Below are positions 20,500-29,260 of a DNA stretch of 64,000 bases, piece by piece. The translations under genes and the position numbers were made by a program. Within the stretch, counting starts at the first letter, position 1. Every line of letters begins with the position of its first letter. Source of the stretch: an uncultured Bacteroidales bacterium. GTDB lineage: Bacteria; Bacteroidota; Bacteroidia; Bacteroidales; UBA932. Where the stretch lies: positions 1-64,000 of the forward strand of contig CAJOKD010000003.1 of NCBI GenBank assembly GCA_905235085.1, read 5' to 3'. The notes below the pieces were generated by a model that searched no databases, was not told the origin of the DNA, and saw only the letters and a program-made list of their open reading frames with translations.

Positions 20500-23325
20500 C
20501 TACAATTTGATCCTGCAAGTCAATCCATAGTAGAACGCCGGAGTGAAGATGGCTCCGACACCGGTGGCGAAACTCTTGACGAAGCGTCTGGAGTTGGTGA
20601 AGTTATTGGCGAAGAAGGAGAGTGAGACGTGGTCTCCGATCTCTTTCGTGATGCTCAGGTTAGCCGAGAAGTAAGGATCGTAGCCATCCTTGGCGAAGAC
20701 ATAGATGTTTCCCGAACGGATGACCAGCCTGGCCAGCTCCGGGTTGTCGAGGTCTTCCCTCGTGAAGTCGTGCACGTTGCCGTCCAGGTCCATATATGCG
20801 ATAGGCATTATGGCCGTGTAGGAATTGCCGTCGTAAATGTCGCCTCCCGTAGGGGTGTTGGAGGATTCGCTGACGGTGAAGGCGTAGGGTTTTCCGTTGT
20901 GTTCGGAAAGGTTCTGCATCCTTCTGAGCAAGGCTGCCTCAAGCCTGCAGGTGACGACAAGCCTGGCCTGGGGGATGTGGGTGATGGATGTCAGGTTGGC
21001 GTCTACCGACTTGTTTTTCCTTCCGTTGAGGATCGTGTTGCCCCCGGCATATATCCCTACATACTGGTAGGACCTGTTTGGCAGGGAGGTATGCGACCAG
21101 CCTGCGTTGTAATAGGCGTTCGGAGTGTCGTCAACATATTCGGTGCTGCCGTAGGAGGCGTCCAGGCGCATCCTGGTGCGAATGGCCTTGATTTCCGGGA
21201 AGTCCGCGATAACCTCGAAGCCGTAGCGCTTGACATCTCCGCCGTTGGACTGCTTGCGTGAGGCTGCGAATGAGCGGTCGACTGCCTTTATTCCGGCAGG
21301 GGTCCAGTATTCGTCTCCAGAATTCCTGAGCCAAACCTGTCCGGTCTGGGAATCCAAGGTGATGGATGGGTCGGAGGACAGGCTGAATCCGGCAGGAAGC
21401 TGCATCAGGCTGTACTGGAAAGGAGTGTAGATGTTGGTGAACTCGTACGGATTCCTGGTGATGTTGCGGAAACCTACTATGCTGAGCTTGAAGTCCTTGA
21501 AATCAAGGTCGATACCTATTTCGGAGTTGGAGTTGCGCTGCCATTCCAGCTCCGGGTTGAAAGTCATCGTGAACGGCTGCGTGTAATATATGTAGGTGGC
21601 GTCTCCGGTGCTGCCGTAGGAATACCCGAAGGTCTGGATGTCACGGTACTCCTGCCTCGGGAAGAGGATATAGAAGGACGGCAGCTTCTGCGTGATTCCC
21701 CATCCACCCCTTACCGAGAGGAAATCGGTCAGGCTCCATTTGGCGTTCAGACGCGGGGACAGGGTGCGGAGGTTGTCATATTCAGAGCCCTTGATGAATA
21801 TATTCTCGAAGCGGAGGCCGGCGCTGAGGTTCAGGGAAGTCTTGCCCAGCGGGAAGGTGAGGTTGTCCTCGGCATAAGCGGCCACGTTGTGCATATAAGG
21901 GTATTCCGAATATGGCCTCGGACGGTAGCCGTGGGCTGCCAGGGACGGGTCCATATAATACTCACCCTCTCCCACGTTGCCGTCGGCCTTCCAGGTAAAG
22001 CCTGCCTTGAGGATGCTCTTGGCTTTCCCGAAATGCTTCAGCCAGTTGTAGTGGAGTCCTGCTGAATAGTCGAGTTCCCTGGAGTCGGTTATCTGGTCGG
22101 AATAGAAAGTCAGCGGAAGGGCGTCGGCTATGCTGTAGCCCGTTTCTTCGTAATGGACGGCAGGCTGCGATGAAGCGAAGGAATTGTAGGCGTGGATGTG
22201 CTGCCTCTGGTCGTGGTAATAGACGGAACCTTCCAGCCTCAGGTTGGTGATCCAGCCTTTGTTGAGCAGCCAGGTGAGCTTGAAGTGAGGGGTCAGGATA
22301 TTGTCCCTTTCCTTCGTGAACTCGTTGGAGAAGAGGTCGGGGTCGTTCTCGCTGTTCATTCCTCCGATGTTGCCGGTGATTCCGGCTTCCAGCCGCAGCT
22401 TCCTGTTGAAGGTGTTGCTGTAGTCGAACGTGAATCCCCTGCGGGTGTATGAGGTGTAAGGGGAGGTGAGCTTGCGGGTTGCGTTGGCATATTCTCCACT
22501 GATGTTGAGGACACCCCTGCCGCCTCCCAGGTCGATTCCCTTCGCAGCAGAAGCCTCGTAGGTACGCGGATTGACGGAGAAGGTAACGCTGAGCGGCGAG
22601 CGGCCTTTCTTGGTGATTACCCGGACCATTCCGCTGTTGAGGTCACCGTATTCGGCGGAAGGGACACCTGTGATCACTTCCACTGATTCGATGTTGTCCA
22701 CCGACACGCCCCTGGTGCCTGCTCCGGACATTCCGGAAAGGTTGGCATTGTCTCCCATACGTACTCCGTCGATCTCGATGGCGGTACCGAACGCTGCATT
22801 TCCGGCCGTGGAGCCGCCTGAACGTAGTGCCAGGGCGTTTTCGGTCGTCAGGTCGGGATTGATAGTCTTGCCTCCCGGGAGAAGGGCGGTTATGTTGGTC
22901 ATACTGGACATCTGCAGATGGTCCAGCGCATTGCGCCCTATCTTCTGCGTGGTATTTATGTTGTCCTTGGACTTCTCTGCCGTCACCACCACCTCGTCGA
23001 GGGCCAGCGAACTGACACTGATCTTGATTTCAAGGTCCAGTATGTCGTTGGAAAGGTTTATCTCCCGGTCTTCATCCACGTAACCCAGGCAGGAGACATT
23101 GAGCGGATAGGTGCCGGGCTGGATGTTTTCCATCGAGAACTTGCCGTCAGGGTCCGTCACTGCCCACAGGTAGTTCTCGTCGAGTTTTACGACGGCACCG
23201 ACCACGGGTTCTCCGCTGTTGGCGTCGAGCACCTTGCCTTTCAGCTTGACGGGTCCGGCCGCGCGAATGGCCGGGCATACCGGGAGCAGCAAGGTCAGGA
23301 ACAGTATGAATATGACTTTCCTCAT
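20500..23325 (-). CDS. TonB-dependent outer-membrane receptor
   Basis: A 941-residue receptor. A signal peptide (1-22) is followed by a CarboxypepD_reg-like domain (~27-108: KGKVLDANSGEPVVGAVV). A plug domain contains the LDEVVVTAE TonB-box-like segment (~115) and an IDGVRMGDNAN stretch, and a 22-stranded barrel follows to the C-terminus. It imports a ligand across the outer membrane using TonB energy. The operon with DUF4876, DUF6850 and fimbrillin/FISUMP genes differs from the SusCD plan: there is no SusD homologue. That suggests a metal complex, cofactor or peptide ligand rather than a glycan, but nothing in the sequence names it. It is the first gene of a four-gene minus-strand operon. 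Confidence 0.92.
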   Translation of the reverse strand: MRKVIFILFLTLLLPVCPAIRAAGPVKLKGKVLDANSGEPVVGAVVKLDENYLWAVTDPDGKFSMENIQPGTYPLNVSCLGYVDEDREINLSNDILDLEIKISVSSLALDEVVVTAEKSKDNINTTQKIGRNALDHLQMSSMTNITALLPGGKTINPDLTTENALALRSGGSTAGNAAFGTAIEIDGVRMGDNANLSGMSGAGTRGVSVDNIESVEVITGVPSAEYGDLNSGMVRVITKKGRSPLSVTFSVNPRTYEASAAKGIDLGGGRGVLNISGEYANATRKLTSPYTSYTRRGFTFDYSNTFNRKLRLEAGITGNIGGMNSENDPDLFSNEFTKERDNILTPHFKLTWLLNKGWITNLRLEGSVYYHDQRQHIHAYNSFASSQPAVHYEETGYSIADALPLTFYSDQITDSRELDYSAGLHYNWLKHFGKAKSILKAGFTWKADGNVGEGEYYMDPSLAAHGYRPRPYSEYPYMHNVAAYAEDNLTFPLGKTSLNLSAGLRFENIFIKGSEYDNLRTLSPRLNAKWSLTDFLSVRGGWGITQKLPSFYILFPRQEYRDIQTFGYSYGSTGDATYIYYTQPFTMTFNPELEWQRNSNSEIGIDLDFKDFKLSIVGFRNITRNPYEFTNIYTPFQYSLMQLPAGFSLSSDPSITLDSQTGQVWLRNSGDEYWTPAGIKAVDRSFAASRKQSNGGDVKRYGFEVIADFPEIKAIRTRMRLDASYGSTEYVDDTPNAYYNAGWSHTSLPNRSYQYVGIYAGGNTILNGRKNKSVDANLTSITHIPQARLVVTCRLEAALLRRMQNLSEHNGKPYAFTVSESSNTPTGGDIYDGNSYTAIMPIAYMDLDGNVHDFTREDLDNPELARLVIRSGNIYVFAKDGYDPYFSANLSITKEIGDHVSLSFFANNFTNSRRFVKSFATGVGAIFTPAFYYGLTCRIKL

Positions 23326-23344
23326 TGGTACTTATTAATCTTAA

Positions 23345-23379
23345 CAAATATATGAAAAAAGGATGATTTGCTATATTTG
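23345..23379. promoter_or_regulatory. Divergent -7 boxes, TonB receptor / pnuC
   Basis: CAAATATA at 23345-23352 reads TATATTTG on the minus strand, 19 nt before the receptor ATG. TATATTTG at 23372-23379 on the plus strand lies 44 nt before the pnuC ATG. The two boxes are only about 20 bp apart, so the promoters probably interfere or share regulation. I see no standard -33 boxes and no riboswitch-like fold. Confidence 0.55.
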
Positions 23380-23423
23380 CACCTGCAACAATTGATTATT
23401 GATTCCATATATACTGACAACCA

Positions 23424-24209
23424 ATGACGATGTCTCCTGAAAGGGAAAGGAAATTCAACCTGGCCTTCAACATTTTCCTGCTGGCCGGGATGCTCGTGGC
23501 GCTTACGGTCACCACGGTGTTCAAGCTCCAGCAGCCCGGTGCCCGGTCCTTTATGCTCCTGCTGGCTGCTTTCGGGGCTATGATGGGAATAGTCAACACC
23601 GTGCTTTCAGCCAACGGTCACATCCTGACATTCGTGTTCGGATTCATCGACGTGCTGGTCGCTACGGTGGTATGTTTCGAAAACGGGATAATGGGCAATT
23701 TCGCCCTGCACGCTTTCTATTTCCTGCCGATGCAGTTCATCGGGTTCTGGCAATGGCGCAAGAGGGGAGCGTCCCTTGGTTCGGAAGGAGAAGGTTCTTC
23801 CAGGGTGAGGCCGCGGAGGCTTGCTCCGAAGCACTGGATATGGCTGGCTGCTGGGATTGCGGCCGGGATCGCCGTGCTGTTCTGCATCCTGTTTTACGTG
23901 GACAAGGCCCAGCTGGCAGCAGGAAGGATCGACGTGATCAACAAGCCGAAGATCCTCCTCGATGCGACGGTTATGACCTTGAACATAGCGGGGCAGGTGC
24001 TTATGAGTTTCGCTTTTATGGAACAGTGGTATATCTGGATACTCGTGAACATCTCTTCGATTTCACTCTGGGCCGTCGCGCTCATGTCCGGAACGGGTTC
24101 CGGAAACGCTGCAGTGATGCTGGTGAAGTATATATTCTATCTTCTGAATTCGCTTAACGGCCTGAGGATATGGTTAAATCTGAGCAGGGAGCCGTATTTG
24201 GAAAATTGA
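23424..24209 (+). CDS. pnuC: Nicotinamide mononucleotide/riboside transporter PnuC family
   Basis: A 261-residue inner-membrane protein with about eight hydrophobic segments and the PnuC hallmark region near residues 193-225 (GQVLMSFAFMEQWYIWILVN, then SISLW), followed by NSLNGLRIW. PnuC proteins carry nicotinamide riboside, or in related groups thiamine or riboflavin, by facilitated diffusion. The precise substrate cannot be fixed, and no TPP or NAD riboswitch is visible in the short leader. A cytoplasmic basic loop (RRKRG region, ~112-135) is rich in Arg, Ser and Gly. The start at 23424 or the ATG two codons later are both possible. Confidence 0.9.
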   Translation: MTMSPERERKFNLAFNIFLLAGMLVALTVTTVFKLQQPGARSFMLLLAAFGAMMGIVNTVLSANGHILTFVFGFIDVLVATVVCFENGIMGNFALHAFYFLPMQFIGFWQWRKRGASLGSEGEGSSRVRPRRLAPKHWIWLAAGIAAGIAVLFCILFYVDKAQLAAGRIDVINKPKILLDATVMTLNIAGQVLMSFAFMEQWYIWILVNISSISLWAVALMSGTGSGNAAVMLVKYIFYLLNSLNGLRIWLNLSREPYLEN

Positions 24210-24307
24210 TGTTTTTTTATTTACTTTGCCGAGCTATTTGTGGTATGGTATGTGCAATGTCGTGCCACGAGTACTCAGAATTGAACGCAACATTAAATTA
24301 ACTTATT

Positions 24308-24565
24308 ATGATTGAAGAAGAAATCGTAAAGCAGGTCAAAGCGATTATCGTTGACAAGCTTGGCGTCGAGGAGTCCGAGGTGACAGAGACTGCCAATTTC
24401 ACAAATGATCTTGGAGCAGATTCACTCGACACTGTCGAGCTTCTTATGGAGTTCGAGAGAGTGTTCGGAATCAAGATTCCTGATGAGGAGACCAGCACCA
24501 TTGCAACCGTAAAGGATGCGATCGACAAGGTTAAGGAAAAACTCGCCGGCAAGGAGGAAGCATAA
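24308..24565 (+). CDS. acpP: Acyl carrier protein
   Basis: An 85-residue acidic four-helix protein that carries growing fatty-acyl chains on a phosphopantetheine arm in the cytoplasm. The attachment serine is Ser39 in [15 protein letters not shown]. Length and charge are typical. In many bacteria fabF follows directly; here a strong hairpin terminator follows 20 bp after the stop and the next gene is on the opposite strand, so acpP appears monocistronic. The final six residues (GKEEA tail) are a normal variable end. Confidence 0.97.
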   Translation: MIEEEIVKQVKAIIVDKLGVEESEVTETANFTNDLGADSLDTVELLMEFERVFGIKIPDEETSTIATVKDAIDKVKEKLAGKEEA

Positions 24566-24585
24566 TCCTTTGATATCTAAAAATC

Positions 24586-24622
24586 AGCCTCGGGCCATAT
24601 GGTCCGAGGCTTCTTCTTTTTA
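24586..24622. terminator. Bidirectional terminator between acpP and DUF4270 genes
   Basis: GCCTCGG at 24588-24594 pairs with CCGAGGC at 24604-24610, with CCATATGG extending the stem inside. T-rich tracts follow on the plus strand (TTCTTCTTTTTATT) and on the minus strand (GATTTTTAG), so it can serve both converging genes. Confidence 0.85.
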
Positions 24623-24644
24623 TTAAACAGTTATTCTTTATTAT

Positions 24645-26252
24645 TTATTCTTTAGGTAGTGCGAATGTTATCTTGAGCTTTGGCTTCCTGTCCGTGGACG
24701 CCGGTCCGCGCAGGTAGCAGTTGTAGTAGCGGTCCTTGTCCAGTTCCGAACTGGAAGTGGTGGTCGACGCGTTCGCGCCGGCATACTGGGCCATCAGCAT
24801 ATAGTTGTAGTAATTGCTGTAGGAGTTTCCGTAATATCCTCCGCCGTAGTAACCGCCTCCGCCGTAATATCCTCCTCCGCCGTAGAGCTGGTTGTAGTAG
24901 GAATAGTAGGCTAGCTGCTGATAGTAGTTGGCGAGCTGGCTGGCGCTGGAATTGGTGGTAGTGGTGGTCTCGGTCCACATAATCAGCATCCAGATGTCGA
25001 AGTTGGACAGATCCTCACCAGCATCCTTCCGGATGATCTGCTGGACGTGATGGGTGATGTCCGGGGCGTAGTTCGACAGCGACCTGTTGATGTTTCCCTG
25101 GTTCTCGTCCGAAGCACTCGCGTCCGTTAGACCGGCGAACGAAACAGTGGTGTCGGTCTTTATCTGGACGGTAGGACTGAGCATCTGTGGGTACAGATAC
25201 ATCGAGTCATAGTCCTCGGGCATATCGAACGGCATCTCGATGGTCGCCTTGGAGATGAGGGCGGTCTTGCCGCTGCCTCCCTTCCTGGCAATCTCATCGT
25301 TGACGAGTCTCCATATCTCCTTGGCCGGAATGACGGGCTTGAGCCCGCTGCCTCCTTCGACGAGGATCTTGTCGGCTGCCGCGCCGGCCAGGTAGTCCGA
25401 TTCGTGGTAGTCCACGTTGAATACGTACTGTTCAGGAAGGCTGCTGGCGGAAATCAGGGAATCGAGGTCCTGGAATTCCAGAGGGCTGAAATAGAACATC
25501 AGAGTGGAATCCTTCCTCTCCCCGTCGTAGATTCCGCTGTAGTACAGGATGGCGTAGTTGTTGGTCCTGCTGAGATAGCCGCTCTCGTTCTCCAGGATGT
25601 CCATCTTGTACATATCGAAACGTCCGCCGTTGCCGACCGGATCGTCGGTCGTGATGTATATTCCCGGGAACTTGCTACGGTACTGGTCAAAGTCCTGGAG
25701 GTCTTCCTGGGTGATGCCGAGGTACTTCTCTCCGAATTCGGAAGTGAACTCGAATGCCAGGGAATCGGTTCCGTTGGCAACAGGGACTCCTTTCGTCACC
25801 CTTACCGAGCCGTGGTCAACCGCGGTCCTGGAGTAATACTCCTTCAGATCCAGAGGTTTGTTGAGGGCATATACGTTGATGTTCTGGATGATGTTCTTCT
25901 GGCTGGCGTCCGGCACGGAGACCGAATCCACTGCCGCCCGGAAGATCATCTTCTTGAATTCAGGGCTCGTGCCGTAATCGACGGTGTCGAGCACCGGTAC
26001 GAGGGTGATGACGCATCCCCTCTTGGTGAGTCCGAAGGTTTCGTCCCTGATGGAACCGATGGTGATCCTTCTGGAAGAATATGCCGTAAGGCTGTCCACC
26101 GGCTTCATCAGGATCTCGTCCAGATCGAATTCGGCGGTGAAAAAGTCATATTTCTGGTTGGTGGCGATGAACGATCCACCCAGATTCTCGTTGACGTTGA
26201 CGCAGGAAGCCAGTCCCGCTATCAGGCATAGAGCTGCAAGAAGCTTTCTCAT
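24645..26252 (-). CDS. DUF4270 lipoprotein with Gly-Tyr tract
   Basis: A 535-residue lipoprotein (MRKLLAALCLIAGLASC, lipobox L-A-S-C). The body matches DUF4270, a Bacteroidota outer-membrane-associated family. Residues of the typical start are seen: GGSFIATNQKYDFFTAEFDLDE and SRRITIGSIRDETFG. Around residues 455-495 there is a low-complexity tract of YYGGGGYYGGG repeats flanked by Tyr/Asn/Ser, unlike the rest of the protein. The gene overlaps the stop of the upstream GT5-like gene by ATGA. This pair is conserved in Bacteroidales, but its joint role is unknown. Confidence 0.88.
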   Translation of the reverse strand: MRKLLAALCLIAGLASCVNVNENLGGSFIATNQKYDFFTAEFDLDEILMKPVDSLTAYSSRRITIGSIRDETFGLTKRGCVITLVPVLDTVDYGTSPEFKKMIFRAAVDSVSVPDASQKNIIQNINVYALNKPLDLKEYYSRTAVDHGSVRVTKGVPVANGTDSLAFEFTSEFGEKYLGITQEDLQDFDQYRSKFPGIYITTDDPVGNGGRFDMYKMDILENESGYLSRTNNYAILYYSGIYDGERKDSTLMFYFSPLEFQDLDSLISASSLPEQYVFNVDYHESDYLAGAAADKILVEGGSGLKPVIPAKEIWRLVNDEIARKGGSGKTALISKATIEMPFDMPEDYDSMYLYPQMLSPTVQIKTDTTVSFAGLTDASASDENQGNINRSLSNYAPDITHHVQQIIRKDAGEDLSNFDIWMLIMWTETTTTTNSSASQLANYYQQLAYYSYYNQLYGGGGYYGGGGYYGGGYYGNSYSNYYNYMLMAQYAGANASTTTSSSELDKDRYYNCYLRGPASTDRKPKLKITFALPKE

Positions 26253-27073
26253 TTACTGCAACTGTTGATAAAACCCGTCATATTCCTCGATGAGCGCCCG
26301 CTGCTGATCGATTCTTCATCGAATGGGAGGGTCGGGATGCCAAGTCCCTTGCAGTACTTGACAAGTTCCTTGTCTACATCGTCGGCACCGAATATGATGC
26401 CGTCGGAATACATTGCGGCCGTTTCCGCAAGATTTATGCCAGTAGGGTCGTTCAGAAGCGGTACATCCTCCGGGCTGACGCTGCCGAACAGGACGGTGTC
26501 CTTGAAGTTCGGAGCGAACTTTTCGGCGGTGATGTCATTGTTCAGCGAAGTCACCACCTTGCTGTTGCTGAATATCGGGTCTCCGTTGTAGACTTTCTTG
26601 AGGTAGAGCGGTACCAGGTGGGAAATCCACCCCTGGCAATGGATGATGTCCGGTGCCCAGCGCAGTTTCTTGACCGTCTCCAGTACGCCCCTGGCGAAGA
26701 ATATGGCCCTCTGTCCGTTGTCCTCGAAGAATGTCCCGTCGGTGTCGTAGGCAAGCTGCTTGCGGCGGAAATAGTCATCGTTGTCTATGAAGTACACCTG
26801 GATCCTGGCCGAGGTGATGGAGGCGACCTTGATCACGAGCGGACGGTCTACCTCGCCGATGATGATGTTCATCCCGGACAGGCGGATGACTTCGTGGAGC
26901 TGGTTCTTCCTTTCGTTGATGCAGCCGTAGCGGGGCATGAAGGCACGGATTTCTTTCTTTCGTTCCTGTATGCCCTGCGGCAGGTAGCGTCCGATCCGTG
27001 AAACAGGAGTTTCCGGAAGGAACGGCATTATCTCCGAATTGACGAACAGTACTCTTTGGACAGAATTTCCCAT
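26249..27073 (-). CDS. Glycogen/starch synthase N-terminal-domain protein (GT5-like)
   Basis: A 274-residue cytoplasmic protein matching only the N-terminal Rossmann half of GT5 glycogen synthases: RVLFVNSEIMPF, then MPRYGCINERKNQLHEV, YFIDNDDYF and DIIHCQGWISHLVPLYLK. The C-terminal half that binds ADP-glucose is absent. Half-length proteins like this, encoded just before a DUF4270 gene, are standard in Bacteroidales, so the shortness is a family trait rather than truncation. The KxGG-type substrate loop of true synthases is not evident (VSRIGRYLP in its place). Catalysis is therefore doubtful. The end is Ser/Arg-rich and overlaps the DUF4270 start by ATGA. Confidence 0.82.
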   Translation of the reverse strand: MGNSVQRVLFVNSEIMPFLPETPVSRIGRYLPQGIQERKKEIRAFMPRYGCINERKNQLHEVIRLSGMNIIIGEVDRPLVIKVASITSARIQVYFIDNDDYFRRKQLAYDTDGTFFEDNGQRAIFFARGVLETVKKLRWAPDIIHCQGWISHLVPLYLKKVYNGDPIFSNSKVVTSLNNDITAEKFAPNFKDTVLFGSVSPEDVPLLNDPTGINLAETAAMYSDGIIFGADDVDKELVKYCKGLGIPTLPFDEESISSGRSSRNMTGFINSCSK

Positions 27074-27172
27074 ATTAACTATTTGGAATACAAAGATAAT
27101 AATTTTTTTTTAAAAGGTCCCGATGCTACTCCTTTCACGAAGATATTATTTTACAATTCCTGATAAAGTCAC

Positions 27173-27180
27173 TATATTTG
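27173..27180 (+). promoter_or_regulatory. -7 box of the ftsX operon
   Basis: TATATTTG is a full TAnnTTTG match, 26 nt before the ftsX ATG at 27207, and fixes that ATG as the start because upstream in-frame codons would precede the transcript. Confidence 0.6.
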
Positions 27181-27206
27181 AAACCAAATCGGAGTATCGT
27201 ACGACA

Positions 27207-28085
27207 ATGTCAGCGGGTGAGAACAAACTGATTCGGAGAAGGCTTGCAGGAGCCTGGCTTTCCAGCGTGATAAGCATTTCGCTGGTATTGCTGTTGGTAG
27301 GAGTCGCCAGCCTTCTGCTGGTCAACGCCAAGAGCGTCTCCGACTACTTCAAGGAGAATATGCAGGTTTCGGTGCTGATGAAGCAGGAGGTCAGCGAGGC
27401 CGAGGCGATGGATTTCACGACCGTACTCGATGCCAAGCCCTATATCAAGAGCACCCGTTTCATCTCGAAGGAAGAAGGTACGAAGGATATGAAGGAACTC
27501 CTCGGGGACGATTTCCTGAGCGTGTTCGAGACGGCTCCCATCCCTGTTTCCGTAGAAGTCACCCTTATGGCGGACTACGTCAGCGGCGACAGCCTTGCCG
27601 TCGTGAACGTCGACATCTCGAAGTCACCGCTGGTCGACGAAGTAGTCTACCAGCAGTCCCTCGTGGACAAGCTGAACACCAACCTGCAGAAGATATCGTT
27701 GGTGCTCGGAGTATTCATACTCCTCCTCTTGTTCATTTCCTTCGTGCTGATAAACAACACCGTCCGCTTGAACGTCTTCTCCAAGAGGTTCACGATACAC
27801 ACTATGAAACTCGTAGGAGCGACCAAGTCGTTCATCCGTGGTCCGTTCCTCGGCCAGTCGGTGTTCCAGGGCCTCTTTGCAGCACTCCTGGCGATACTGA
27901 TGCTCCTGGGAATACTGTTCTTCGTCAGGAAGGAGTTCTCGCAGCTGTTCGAAGTATTCAGCCTCGACCTGCTGCTGGTGGTGATGGGGATAGTGGTCGT
28001 CTCCGGTATCCTGATCTGCCTGGTCAGCACGTTCTTCGTGGTAGGCAAGCTGGTCCGGCTCTCCAAGGATGAATTATATTATTGA
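27207..28085 (+). CDS. ftsX: Cell-division protein FtsX
   Basis: A 292-residue inner-membrane protein with the FtsX plan: a cytoplasmic N-terminus, TM1 near 25-48, a periplasmic domain (~50-170), then three TM segments in the C-terminal half with the VGATKSFIRGPFL segment. With the ATPase FtsE it forms an ABC-like complex that activates peptidoglycan hydrolases at the septum. ftsE is not adjacent. It heads an envelope operon with DUF3098, uppP and lpxH genes on the same strand with tiny gaps. The ATG at 27207 follows a -7 box. Confidence 0.92.
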   Translation: MSAGENKLIRRRLAGAWLSSVISISLVLLLVGVASLLLVNAKSVSDYFKENMQVSVLMKQEVSEAEAMDFTTVLDAKPYIKSTRFISKEEGTKDMKELLGDDFLSVFETAPIPVSVEVTLMADYVSGDSLAVVNVDISKSPLVDEVVYQQSLVDKLNTNLQKISLVLGVFILLLLFISFVLINNTVRLNVFSKRFTIHTMKLVGATKSFIRGPFLGQSVFQGLFAALLAILMLLGILFFVRKEFSQLFEVFSLDLLLVVMGIVVVSGILICLVSTFFVVGKLVRLSKDELYY

Positions 28086-28102
28086 AAGATAATCAGTTGC
28101 AT

Positions 28103-28372
28103 ATGTCAGATAATACAGAGAACACTAAGATGGCAGTTACCCGCAAGGGTCTCAGGATTATTATCCTGGGTGTGCTGGTGATGGTCGCCGGTTTCATATT
28201 GATGATGGGAGGCGGCACCAAGGATTCCGAGGTTTTCAACTGGGCGATGTTCGATTTCAGGAGGCTGGTGGCAGCTCCTGTCGTCATCGCTTGCGGGGTT
28301 ATCATAGTGATGGCAGGCATTATGAAGCGTCCGAAGAAAGACCTGCCGGAAGATAACAAGGAAAGCAAATGA
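28103..28372 (+). CDS. DUF3098 small membrane protein
   Basis: An 89-residue protein with two hydrophobic segments (GLRIIILGVLVMVAGFILMM and APVVIACGVIIVMAGI) and the DUF3098 pattern with FNWAMFDFRRL between them, plus a polar C-terminus. Function unknown; it is conserved between ftsX and uppP in Bacteroidota, suggesting a role in division or cell-wall lipid recycling. I chose the ATG at 28103; a TTG at 28082 that overlaps ftsX is a weaker alternative. The stop overlaps the uppP ATG (ATGA). Confidence 0.85.
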   Translation: MSDNTENTKMAVTRKGLRIIILGVLVMVAGFILMMGGGTKDSEVFNWAMFDFRRLVAAPVVIACGVIIVMAGIMKRPKKDLPEDNKESK

Positions 28373-29250
28373 ATTGGTTGCAGGCCCTGTTGCTGGGTAT
28401 CGTCCAGGGACTTACGGAATTCCTTCCGGTAAGTTCCAGCGGGCATCTGATGATCGTCAGGGAACTGCTGGGAGTCGAAGGTGAAGGTTTCCTGGATTTC
28501 ACGGTGACCGTCCATCTCGCCACCGTGCTGAGTACCATAGTGGTCTTCTGGAAGCCTATATGCAAGCTGCTCGCCGGTTTGTTCAAGTTCAAGTACAACG
28601 ACGAGACGGATTATGTCTTCAAGATCATCGTTTCGATGATTCCAGTCGCCATTGTCGGGCTTTTGTTCAAGGACAAGGTGGAGGCGCTTTTCGGCGATAC
28701 ACTCAAGACGGTTGCAATATGCCTGACGGTCACGGCCGTCCTCCTCGTCCTCTCCGATTTCCTGCCAAGGCTTTTCTCGCGCCATACAGGGCGCGAAGTG
28801 CAGGGAGCATCGGGGAATACACCTGATGCGGAACTTACAGGATCCGAAGCGCAGACAGAGAGACGGAACGGTATCAGCTATTGGCAGGCATTCGTAGTCG
28901 GTATCGGCCAGGCCCTGGCAGTCGCTCCGGGTCTCTCACGCTCCGGAACCACCATCGCTACCGGACTGATCTGCGGAGTCAAGAGGGAAGTGATTGCCCA
29001 GTTCTCCTTCCTGATGGTCCTTGTACCTATACTCGGGGAACAGCTGCTGGACCTCCTGAAGGTCGCAGGCGGCGACGCAGTCATCGGCGGCGGAGTAGGC
29101 CCCCTCAGCCTGGTAGCCGGCTTCGTGGCAGCCTTCGTCTCAGGACTGCTTGCCTGCAAGGCTATGATAGCCCTGGTCAGGAAGGCCAAGCTCTCCTGGT
29201 TCGCACTCTACTGCCTCGTGGTAGCGGTACTGATATTCATCTTCGCTTAA
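28369..29250 (+). CDS. uppP: Undecaprenyl-diphosphatase
   Basis: A 293-residue BacA/UppP family membrane phosphatase that converts undecaprenyl diphosphate to the monophosphate for cell-wall precursor export, acting at the outer face of the inner membrane. Signature regions are present: GLTEFLPVSSSGHL at 14-27 (Glu17, Glu-Ser-Ser-His site) and PGLSRSGTTIATGL in the second half. About eight TM segments. There is a polar insert around residues 135-165 (TGREVQGASGNTPDAE and following) that is longer than in E. coli, probably a loop. The start overlaps the DUF3098 stop, indicating co-translation; lpxH follows 10 bp later. Confidence 0.96.
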   Translation: MNWLQALLLGIVQGLTEFLPVSSSGHLMIVRELLGVEGEGFLDFTVTVHLATVLSTIVVFWKPICKLLAGLFKFKYNDETDYVFKIIVSMIPVAIVGLLFKDKVEALFGDTLKTVAICLTVTAVLLVLSDFLPRLFSRHTGREVQGASGNTPDAELTGSEAQTERRNGISYWQAFVVGIGQALAVAPGLSRSGTTIATGLICGVKREVIAQFSFLMVLVPILGEQLLDLLKVAGGDAVIGGGVGPLSLVAGFVAAFVSGLLACKAMIALVRKAKLSWFALYCLVVAVLIFIFA

Positions 29251-29260
29251 ATCTCTTGCG

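Noticed and set aside
23326..23423. A riboswitch upstream of pnuC
   Set aside because: The leader is only about 40 nt from the -7 box and shows no TPP- or NAD-type conserved core.
24645..24978. Arg-rich alternative frames over the Gly-Tyr tract of the DUF4270 gene
   Set aside because: They are frame-shifted translations of the GGN/TAY repeats and lack starts or homology.
26249..27073. Truncation of a glycogen synthase gene
   Set aside because: Half-length GT5-like proteins encoded before DUF4270 genes are usual in Bacteroidales, so this is probably the normal form.
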